Assembly: GCA_030673995.1 (NCBI GenBank)
Contig: DAOUYU010000100.1
Location: 1-6,392, forward strand
From: Candidatus Aminicenantota bacterium
GTDB lineage: Bacteria > Acidobacteriota > Aminicenantia > Aminicenantales > Aminicenantaceae
DNA: 6,392 nt
Direction: 5' to 3'
Shown here: positions 1 through 5,220 of the stretch, one piece after another
How the letters are laid out: each line of letters opens with the position of its first letter
Position numbering within the stretch: position 1 is the first letter of the stretch
Notes under the pieces: generated by a model
Database searches by the model: none
Told to the model about the DNA's origin: nothing
The model's input: only the letters and a program-made list of their open reading frames with translations
Translations under genes and position numbers: made by a program

Positions 1-737
1 ACCTCATGCCCGAAAAGACTCACATAGTTGGGGCAGTGATTTTTATCTCTTCTCTCTTCTCCTTCGGAGTCAAGAATATCATCCCTGATCTGAAAGGCAA
101 GGCCTATGTTCCTCCCGTATTGAACGATGGCCTCAAATTCTGGGTCCCCTGCTTTTCCCAAGAAAGCCCCCGTCTTAACCGAAGCAACGATCAATGCGCC
201 TGTTTTCTTGAGGATGAGCTCATGCATGGTTTCTTCTGTCAACTCTTCAGGAGAAAGAGTAATATCCATAAGCTGCCCTCTGATCATTCCTCTAACACCA
301 GCGAGGTGTCCGATCTCTATGATGAGCTGCTCTTTTTGGGGCTGGAGATTTGCACTCACGGGAGCCCGCACCAGGATTTCAAAGGCCAGGGTCAAGAGGG
401 CATCGCCTGCCAAGAGAGCAATATCCTCACCGTATGCTTTATGACAGGAAGGCTTGCCACGGCGAAAATCATCATTATCCATGGAAGGCAGATCATCATG
501 AATAAGCGAATAATTATGGATTAACTCCAAAGCGCAGGCAAAAGGGAGTAGCACATCCTGTGAGACGCCGAAGCATTCCCCTGATGAGAGAGCGAGCAGT
601 GGCCTGAATCTTTTTCCCCCTGACAATACTGCATATCTCATAGCCTGAAAAAGCGGGGAATCCTCCTCAGACAGGATGAGTTCAAGTTCGCGATCTACGG
701 CCTTTTTTTTCTGAAAGAGCCTATCTTTAACTTTCAT
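1..737 (-). CDS. ispA: Polyprenyl (farnesyl/geranylgeranyl) diphosphate synthase, IspA type, 3' end cut by window edge
   Basis: Translating the minus strand from the ATG at 737 gives 245 residues open to the window edge; about 50 C-terminal residues of a typical ~295-residue IspA are missing. It is a class I trans-prenyltransferase that condenses isopentenyl diphosphate with allylic diphosphates using Mg2+. Visible motifs in order are GGKRFRP (40-46, substrate diphosphate binding), the first Asp-rich motif DDLPSMD (81-87) followed by RRGKPSCHKAYGED, GQLMD (154-158), KTG (178-180) and the second Asp-rich motif DDILD (219-223). The sequence before the first motif (NYSLIHDD) is typical of short-chain bacterial enzymes, so C15 or C20 product is likely; which one cannot be told. 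The start lies 6 nt after the xseB stop with only a weak AGG upstream, suggesting translational coupling. After DDILD the loop is unusually short and lacks the GKxxGxD segment. Class assignment is secure; exact product is inference. Confidence 0.95.
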   Translation of the reverse strand, partial: MKVKDRLFQKKKAVDRELELILSEEDSPLFQAMRYAVLSGGKRFRPLLALSSGECFGVSQDVLLPFACALELIHNYSLIHDDLPSMDNDDFRRGKPSCHKAYGEDIALLAGDALLTLAFEILVRAPVSANLQPQKEQLIIEIGHLAGVRGMIRGQLMDITLSPEELTEETMHELILKKTGALIVASVKTGAFLGKAGDPEFEAIVQYGRNIGLAFQIRDDILDSEGEERRDKNHCPNYVSLFGHE

Positions 738-743
738 GAAAAC

Positions 744-1037
744 CTAAAAGGGAATATCGTCATCTTTTCCTGTATCGGACGAGTCTTCTTTTTCCGCTGA
801 TGGAGCTTCCTCACTCTCAAGCTCAAAGGGCTCTTTCTTTACCTCTCCCTTTTCATCCTTGAGGAGGATATCGACCTTCTTTTCCGCCTTCTCAAGCTCT
901 TCCCTTAAAAATTTTGCCAGCTTGACTCCGTTTTCAAATAGAGCCAGTGATTCATTCAAAGAAAGCCCTCCCTCCTCCAGTTGTTCCACAATTTTTTCCA
1001 AGTCTTTTAAAGCCTTTTCAAAGCTTAAAGCTGCCAT
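744..1037 (-). CDS. xseB: Exodeoxyribonuclease VII small subunit, with SSB-like C-terminal tip
   Basis: The 97-residue protein is the small subunit of exonuclease VII, which binds the XseA helical stalk in several copies and is needed for single-strand DNA degradation in the cytoplasm. Residues 5-70 match the family: FEKALKDLEKIVEQLE, GGLSLNESLALFENGVKL, then a second helix ending near VDILLKDEKGEV and EPFE. The family core usually ends about here. This protein adds some 25 acidic, Ser/Glu-rich, probably disordered residues that finish in DDDIPF (92-97), the same six residues that end E. coli SSB. The ATG at 1037 follows a good Shine-Dalgarno AAGGAG (1048-1043) with 6-nt spacing. It lies 34 nt downstream of xseA, and ispA starts 6 nt after its stop. 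Assignment as XseB is secure; the meaning of the tail is inference. Confidence 0.96.
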   Translation of the reverse strand: MAALSFEKALKDLEKIVEQLEEGGLSLNESLALFENGVKLAKFLREELEKAEKKVDILLKDEKGEVKKEPFELESEEAPSAEKEDSSDTGKDDDIPF

Positions 1038-1071
1038 CTTCTCTCCTTAATTATGAGCAATGACATTTTTT

Positions 1072-2409
1072 TTATTCTTTATCATTCTTTTTTAGTCTTG
1101 ACTCAATGAGTTTTGACCTGTCTATTTTTTGAACCAGACAGGAGAATTCCCCTTTATAGAAGGAAACCGTTACTTCTTCCTCTTTAGGAACATCATCAAT
1201 TCTCCGGATAAGACTCTGGCCTGAATCCTTCCAGCAAAGAGCATAACCTTTTTTTAGTATATTCAGCGGACTCAGGCTATGCAGCTGGACAGAAAACCTC
1301 TCCCAGCTGGCTTGAAGCTGCTGCAGTCTTCCTTTCAAAATACTGCGCAGCTTTTCTTCCAAAAAAATTGTCCGGGACTGAATTTCTGAAATTCGCTGCT
1401 TCAGGTTTCGGATGACATTCCAGGCTCCTAACTCAAGCTCGTCAACCTTTTGTTCGAGGTTCAAAAGCCTGACCTTTATATTCTGAAAAGCCCTGTGCTG
1501 GGTAAGGCTAAAGACTTCATGTTTTCTCTCTTGAAGAAAATATTTCTGGTTTTGGATCAACCTTTTCTCCAAGTTTTCGATCCTCTCCTCGAACGACTGC
1601 TCCTTTTCGACCACCATCTCTGCGGCCACCGAAGGGGTAGAAGCACGGATATCAGCCACAAAGTCAGCTATGGTAAAGTCAACCTCGTGACCCACAGCCG
1701 AAATTATGGGAACAGGACAGCGAAAAATGGATCGGGCAACCCTTTCCTCATTGAATGCCCACAAATCCTCCATCGATCCCCCTCCTCGGCCAACTATGAT
1801 GACATCGATATCAGGAAGCCCCCCCAAATAGTCTATTCCCTCGACAATCTCATCCGCTGCGCCTTCTCCCTGAACTTTAGCTGGATAAATAAGGATATGA
1901 AGGCGGGCGAATCTCCTGTCCAGTGTTCTGAGGATATCGATGATGGCTGCTCCTCTGGGGGAAGTGACAATCCCGATTTTTTTAGGGAGAAGTGGAAGTT
2001 TCTTTTTAATGGCAGGATCAAAAATCCCTTCCTTCTTCAACTTCTCCTTGAGCTGTTCAAAGGCTAACTGGAGAGCACCTTTGCCTTTAGGCTCAGCCAT
2101 TTCCACCATAAGCTGGTATTCACCTCTGGGTTCGTATACGTTTATGCGTCCCCGGGCTATGATCTGAAGTCCATCTTTTAACTCAAAAACGACTTTTTGC
2201 GCCCAAGAACGAAACATGACAGTCCGAAGCTGGCTCATTTCATCTTTCAGAGTAAAATAAAGGTGGCCCGAGTGGTGACGGTGGAAGTTGGATATCTCTC
2301 CTTCGACCCACAACAGGGGAAAGGCACTTTCCAGTTCCAGTTTAACCATCTTAGTGACTTCTGAAACAGTATAAATCTTGTCCGGTTTTAGGGAGCTGTT
2401 AATCTCCAC
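1072..2409 (-). CDS. xseA: Exodeoxyribonuclease VII large (catalytic) subunit, GTG start
   Basis: This is the catalytic subunit of exonuclease VII, which degrades single-stranded DNA from both ends to oligonucleotides in repair and recombination. From the GTG at 2409 it is 445 residues. The N-terminal OB-fold DNA-binding domain (about 10-105) starts with KIYTVSEV and includes WVEGEISNFHRHHSGHLYF. The catalytic domain carries IGIVTSPRGAAIIDIL, GRGGGSMEDLWAFN and SAVGHEVDFTIADFVADIRA. The residues matching E. coli D155, R205, H238 and D241 are D158, R208, H241 and D244, a constant offset of three. A long helical, coiled-coil stalk (about 265-385) and the C-terminal LSPLNILKKGYALCW segment follow. 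The frame stays open upstream to 2517, but that extension lies inside the ymdB gene and has no family match. The GTG has GAGGA six nt upstream and overlaps the ymdB stop by 11 nt, so I chose it. xseB follows after 34 nt. Confidence 0.93.
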   Translation of the reverse strand: MEINSSLKPDKIYTVSEVTKMVKLELESAFPLLWVEGEISNFHRHHSGHLYFTLKDEMSQLRTVMFRSWAQKVVFELKDGLQIIARGRINVYEPRGEYQLMVEMAEPKGKGALQLAFEQLKEKLKKEGIFDPAIKKKLPLLPKKIGIVTSPRGAAIIDILRTLDRRFARLHILIYPAKVQGEGAADEIVEGIDYLGGLPDIDVIIVGRGGGSMEDLWAFNEERVARSIFRCPVPIISAVGHEVDFTIADFVADIRASTPSVAAEMVVEKEQSFEERIENLEKRLIQNQKYFLQERKHEVFSLTQHRAFQNIKVRLLNLEQKVDELELGAWNVIRNLKQRISEIQSRTIFLEEKLRSILKGRLQQLQASWERFSVQLHSLSPLNILKKGYALCWKDSGQSLIRRIDDVPKEEEVTVSFYKGEFSCLVQKIDRSKLIESRLKKNDKE

Positions 2410-3202
2410 TTTTTTCCTCGGCGATGATTTCTCTCCGGATAGAAAGAGCTTTCCCTGTTTGAAGGTCAACCTCAACAAAAACGGCAGAAAAGAAAATCCC
2501 TTCCTTGCCCGGTTCAAAGTGCTGAGGCCGGCTGGTCAGGAATCTTTGTATAGATTGTTCTTTGCGTATTCCAATGACGGTATTGTACCCGCCGACCATG
2601 CCCACATCCGTGATGAAAGCCGTTCCCTGAGGAAGGATTCTTTCATCAGCCGTGGGAACATGGGTATGGGTTCCTATGACGGCAGAAACTCTCCCGTCCA
2701 GATACCAGCCCATTGCCTGCTTTTCTGAAGTGGCTTCAGCATGAAAATCTACGACCACGACAGGAGTTATGTCTTTGAGCTTCTCGAGCTCTTCATCGGC
2801 AGTCCTGAAGGGACAATCTATTGGTTCCATAAAGACCCTTCCTTGAAGATTCAGAATGCCAACCTTCCTCCCGGAACCTTCTTCAAACACATAAGATCCC
2901 CTTCCGGGACTTTGAGGCGGATAATTAGCAGGCCGAAGCAGCCTAAGCTCTCGAGATATATAATCGAGCGCTTCCTTTTTATCCCAGATATGATTCCCTG
3001 AAGTCAAAACATCAACCTGTTCCAAAAGCTCCTGGCCCACTTTCTCTGTGATGCCCACTCCTCCAGCGGCATTTTCTCCATTAGCAATAATGAGAGAAGG
3101 AGAAAGCTTCTGGACGAAGGAACCTAAATATTCCTTTACTATTTTACGCCCCGGTCGCCCGATTATATCACCTATAAATAGAAAACTAATCTTATCGGGC
3201 AT
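2399..3202 (-). CDS. ymdB: YmdB-type metallophosphoesterase (TIGR00282 family, cyclic nucleotide phosphodiesterase)
   Basis: The 267-residue protein belongs to the metallophosphoesterase family of Bacillus subtilis YmdB (unrelated to the E. coli macrodomain protein of the same name). Family members bind two metal ions and hydrolyse cyclic nucleotide phosphodiesters such as 2',3'-cAMP; in B. subtilis YmdB affects biofilm and motility gene expression. All expected metal and catalytic residues are visible: GDIIG (D12), ANGEN (E43, N44), SGNHIWD (N70 and catalytic H71), VVDFHAE (H154) and GTHTHVPTAD (H179, H181). No signal peptide or membrane segment is seen, so it is cytosolic. The ATG at 3202 overlaps the rny stop by 11 nt, and its own stop overlaps the xseA start by 11 nt. 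GAGGG lies about 10 nt upstream of the ATG. The rny-ymdB pairing is conserved in other phyla and suggests linked roles in RNA turnover or signalling. Fold and metal site are secure; the physiological substrate is not known here. Confidence 0.94.
   Translation of the reverse strand: MPDKISFLFIGDIIGRPGRKIVKEYLGSFVQKLSPSLIIANGENAAGGVGITEKVGQELLEQVDVLTSGNHIWDKKEALDYISRELRLLRPANYPPQSPGRGSYVFEEGSGRKVGILNLQGRVFMEPIDCPFRTADEELEKLKDITPVVVVDFHAEATSEKQAMGWYLDGRVSAVIGTHTHVPTADERILPQGTAFITDVGMVGGYNTVIGIRKEQSIQRFLTSRPQHFEPGKEGIFFSAVFVEVDLQTGKALSIRREIIAEEKSGD
2416..2420 (-). promoter_or_regulatory. Shine-Dalgarno site that sets the xseA GTG start
   Basis: On the minus strand GAGG (2419-2416) is followed by six A residues and then GTG at 2409-2407. 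It lies within the last codons of ymdB. It supports the 445-residue XseA over the 481-residue reading that begins at 2517. Confidence 0.75.
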
Positions 3203-4754
3203 ATTCCACAGCCCTCATCTCACGAATGACTGTTACTTTTATCCGGCCTGGATAGTCCAGTTCATCCTTAATTTTTTGGGCAATTTCTTTGGCCATGATC
3301 GAAGCTTTCTCATCTGAGACCTTTTGGCTTTCGACGATAATCCTGATCTCCCGTCCTGCCTGCAAAGCGAAGGACTTGGAAACACCATCATAAGAATTGG
3401 CTACCTCTTCCAGCTTTTCCAATCTCTTGATGTAAGTCTCTAGAATCTCGCGGCGAGCACCGGGCCGAGCAGCAGAAAGAGTATCCGCGGATTGAACCAA
3501 CACCGCTTCTATGGAAGGAAAATCAACATCACGATGGTGAGAAGCGATAGCCTGAACAACAGCTTCAGATTCTCCATATTTCTTAGTCAGCTCAACACTC
3601 AACTCAGTATGCGTCCCTTCAATATCCTTATCCACTGCCTTTCCTATATCATGTAGAAGTCCTGCTCTTAGGGCAACATTGGAATCCACCTTCAGCTCTT
3701 TGGCCATCACTGCTGCTAAATAAGCAACCTCTTTAGAATGCTGAAGGACATTTTGACCATAGCTTGTCCGGAATTTTAATTTCCCGATAAGTTTAACGAG
3801 CTCAGGATGAATGTTTTGGACCCTCAGTTCAAGGATTGTGGATTCTCCTTCTTCTTTTAATTTCTCCTCTAATTCAGCTTTTACTGTCTCCACAACCTCT
3901 TCAATACGAGCAGGGTGGATCCTTCCGTCGATAACCAGCTTATCGATAGTTAGACGGGCCAACTCTCGACGCAGAGGGTCGAAGCTGGAGAGGATGACAG
4001 CCTCAGGAGTATCATCGACAATAATATCTACGTTTGTCGCCATTTCGAGGGCCCGGATGTTCCGACCCTCTCGGCCGATGATTCGGCCTTTCATATCGTC
4101 AGAAGGAAGGTCTACCACTGATACTGTTGTCTCCACGACATGTTCAGCTGTCGAGCGCTGGATAGCCTGGCTTATAATCTCACTGGCAAGAACCTGGCTT
4201 TTTTCCCTTGTCTCCTCCTCGATCTGCCTTATTGCTTGAGCGGCTTCGAGCTTGGCTTCGTCTTCCATATTTTTGGCCAAAGCATTTTTCGCCTCCTCGT
4301 GGGTCATCCCGGATATCCTTTCCAGCTCCTCTGTGACCTGCTTGTTCAACTCCTCACTCTTCCGTTTCTCTTCAGAAATTTCTTTTTCTCTAGCATACAG
4401 CCTCTGCTCTTTGGATGAAAACTCCCTTTCTTTCCTTTCTATGCTCTGAAATTTGTGCTCTACATTTTCTTCATTGCGCATAAGCCTTCTTTCCATATCG
4501 TTCAATTTCCTGCGTCTTTCACGAGTCTGCCTTTCGAAGTCGGACTTGAGGTTCAGAAGCTTTTCTCTAACCTCCATGGAAGCCTCGCGCCTTATTTTCT
4601 CTGCATCTTCCTTTGACTTCTCCAAAATATTCTTGGCTTCTTTGTTGGAGTTAATGACCGCCCGCAGCCCAAAACTCTTTTTAATGAAAAGAAAAATGTT
4701 AAATCCGGCCAGAAGTACAATTCCTATTAAAAGAATCCATGTCAGTGAATTCAC
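3192..4754 (-). CDS. rny: Ribonuclease Y (membrane-anchored endoribonuclease), GTG start
   Basis: RNase Y starts mRNA decay by single-strand endonucleolytic cleavage from the inner face of the membrane. Domains in order: one N-terminal transmembrane helix (about 5-24, WILLIGIVLLAGFNIFLFI), a long charged coiled coil (about 35-185), a KH RNA-binding domain with RIIGREGRNIR (GREG about 227-230), an HD hydrolase domain with GLLHDIGKA (H368, D369), IASHH and SADTLSAARPGARRE, and the C-terminal segment ending AVEYAR. A longer reading could begin at the GTG at 4763, but that codon is part of the Shine-Dalgarno itself. The GTG at 4754 sits 8 nt after AGGAGG. It gives 520 residues with the HD pair at 368/369, the same length and numbering as B. 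subtilis RNase Y. The gene follows a 136-nt structured leader after zapA and overlaps ymdB by 11 nt. Translation is probably controlled by that leader (inference). Confidence 0.96.
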   Translation of the reverse strand: MNSLTWILLIGIVLLAGFNIFLFIKKSFGLRAVINSNKEAKNILEKSKEDAEKIRREASMEVREKLLNLKSDFERQTRERRRKLNDMERRLMRNEENVEHKFQSIERKEREFSSKEQRLYAREKEISEEKRKSEELNKQVTEELERISGMTHEEAKNALAKNMEDEAKLEAAQAIRQIEEETREKSQVLASEIISQAIQRSTAEHVVETTVSVVDLPSDDMKGRIIGREGRNIRALEMATNVDIIVDDTPEAVILSSFDPLRRELARLTIDKLVIDGRIHPARIEEVVETVKAELEEKLKEEGESTILELRVQNIHPELVKLIGKLKFRTSYGQNVLQHSKEVAYLAAVMAKELKVDSNVALRAGLLHDIGKAVDKDIEGTHTELSVELTKKYGESEAVVQAIASHHRDVDFPSIEAVLVQSADTLSAARPGARREILETYIKRLEKLEEVANSYDGVSKSFALQAGREIRIIVESQKVSDEKASIMAKEIAQKIKDELDYPGRIKVTVIREMRAVEYAR

Positions 4755-4796
4755 TTTGATCACCTCCTCATTCAGTGAACCAAAGGAGATGAAAGT
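4753..4796 (-). promoter_or_regulatory. Hairpin predicted to sequester the rny ribosome-binding site
   Basis: UCAUCUCCU (4792-4784) pairs with AGGAGGUGA (4768-4760) over nine base pairs with a single U-G wobble. The 15-nt loop can form a small inner UUC/GAA stem. Outside a 3-nt bulge (4759-4757), ACUU (4796-4793) can also pair with AAGU (4756-4753), which includes two bases of the GUG start codon. The pairing is seen directly; its effect on translation is inferred. Confidence 0.6.
4758..4768 (-). promoter_or_regulatory. Full-length Shine-Dalgarno of rny
   Basis: The minus strand reads AGGAGGTGATC, an 11-nt exact complement of the usual 16S rRNA 3' tail, then AAA and the GTG at 4754. It is the strongest ribosome-binding site in the window, and it shows that the GTG at 4763 cannot be the start because it lies inside the site. 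Confidence 0.85.
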
Positions 4797-4806
4797 AAGG
4801 AGGGTA

Positions 4807-4831
4807 GAAAAGAATTACTCTAATTCTCTTC
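4807..4831 (-). other. 11-bp hairpin in the rny leader
   Basis: The left arm GAAGAGAATTA (4831-4821) and right arm TAATTCTTTTC (4817-4807) pair along their full length with one G-U wobble, around a GAG triloop. The stem is AU-rich and no U-run follows it, so it does not look like an efficient intrinsic terminator. It could protect the RNA or be a processing site. Confidence 0.55.
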
Positions 4832-4833
4832 CT

Positions 4834-4855
4834 TGAGGGCTTGTGTCTCCCCTCA
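4834..4855 (-). other. Small GC-rich hairpin in the rny leader
   Basis: UGAGGG (4855-4850) pairs with CCCUCA (4839-4834) around a 10-nt loop. The segment AGGGGAGA (4853-4846) could instead pair with UCUCCUUU (4789-4782, two wobbles). That would open the hairpin covering the rny ribosome-binding site. Alternative pairing is a pencil-and-paper prediction. Confidence 0.4.
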
Positions 4856-4863
4856 GCTTATCT

Positions 4864-4879
4864 GTGAACGTTCGTCCAC
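4864..4879 (-). other. Hairpin just after the zapA stop codon
   Basis: GUGGAC (4879-4874) pairs with GUUCAC (4869-4864) over six base pairs with one G-U wobble, around a GAAC loop, 11 nt after the zapA stop. No U-tract follows, so it is not a terminator. It may mark the 3' boundary of the upstream message or be part of the rny leader. Confidence 0.4.
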
Positions 4880-4890
4880 TTATTTCTGTC

Positions 4891-5220
4891 TTATTTAGTC
4901 GCTTCCTCGATATTTTTGTATGTATTCTCATCTTTTAGAAGATAATCCTCCAAACTTTCTATTTTTTTCTCCATATGGCCGATAACTTCCTTCAACTGAT
5001 CCATTTTTATCTGACATAAAAAACACTCATCCGCAATATTTAAGGCTGCCAAAACCGCAATTTTTAATGCATCCACGGACTTTGATTTAAGAGCAATTTC
5101 ACGCATTTTCTGATCAACAAAGGAAGTTAAACGGTTTATGTATTTTTCATCCTCCTCTCCTTTGACTCTAATCTTGTATTTTTGTCCGTAAATTTCGATT
5201 TCGATTATTTTGTCTGTCAT
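4891..5220 (-). CDS. zapA: Cell division protein ZapA
   Basis: The 109-residue protein matches ZapA, a cytoplasmic FtsZ-associated protein that cross-links FtsZ filaments at mid-cell. The N-terminal part is the family signature: EIEIYGQKYKIRVKGEEDEKYINRLTSFVDQKMREIA (about 7-43). It is followed by the hallmark helix VDALKIAVLAALNIADECF (49-67) and a C-terminal coiled coil (about 70-98) used for dimer and tetramer formation. Length is normal for the family. The ATG overlaps the stop of the upstream coiled-coil gene as ATGA, which implies translational coupling, consistent with only a weak GAG before the start. The pairing with a ZapB-like gene fits a joint role in Z-ring organisation. rny follows after the 136-nt leader. 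Confidence 0.94.
   Translation of the reverse strand: MTDKIIEIEIYGQKYKIRVKGEEDEKYINRLTSFVDQKMREIALKSKSVDALKIAVLAALNIADECFLCQIKMDQLKEVIGHMEKKIESLEDYLLKDENTYKNIEEATK

Larger units (their letters stand above)
4755..4890 (-). promoter_or_regulatory. Structured leader between zapA and rny
   Basis: This 136-nt stretch is the only sizeable non-coding part of the window. On the minus strand it can form four successive hairpins (4879-4864, 4855-4834, 4831-4807 and 4796-4753), the last of which covers the rny Shine-Dalgarno. I see no convincing promoter or U-tract terminator in it. In other bacteria the gene for 6S RNA lies next to zapA, but the closing stem and central bubble of 6S are not evident here. 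A cis-acting regulator of rny is the simplest reading, but it is inference from predicted pairing only. Confidence 0.5.

Noticed and set aside
6..524. 172-codon open frame on the plus strand
   Set aside because: It lies fully antisense to ispA, which has all prenyl synthase motifs in order; the plus-strand product has no recognisable domain.
698..712. Run of eight A residues (A AAA AAG in frame) near the ispA start as a programmed frameshift site
   Set aside because: The -1 frame stops within a few codons, no stimulatory structure is obvious, and the zero frame continues with full family similarity.
1026..1065. Short frame ATG TCA TTG... between xseA and xseB
   Set aside because: It is only 13 codons, lacks a Shine-Dalgarno, and overlaps the xseB start, so there is no support for a real peptide.
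1450..2067. 205-codon open frame on the plus strand
   Set aside because: It is antisense to the conserved catalytic region of xseA (GRGGGS and GHEVDF blocks). The product shows no family features and starts without a good ribosome-binding site.
2410..2517. 36-residue N-terminal extension of XseA
   Set aside because: It is encoded within ymdB in another frame, has no family counterpart, and a good Shine-Dalgarno precedes the GTG at 2409.
3811..4239. 142-codon Ser/Arg-rich open frame on the plus strand
   Set aside because: It mirrors the codons of the RNase Y KH region on the opposite strand and has low-complexity composition typical of shadow frames.
4807..4831. Intrinsic terminator between zapA and rny
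   Set aside because: The 11-bp stem is AU-rich and is followed by TACCCT rather than a U-run, so termination is unlikely.
4852..4879. Eight-codon leader peptide from the GTG at 4879
   Set aside because: No ribosome-binding site precedes it and the residues (VDERSQIS) show no attenuator-like codon run.
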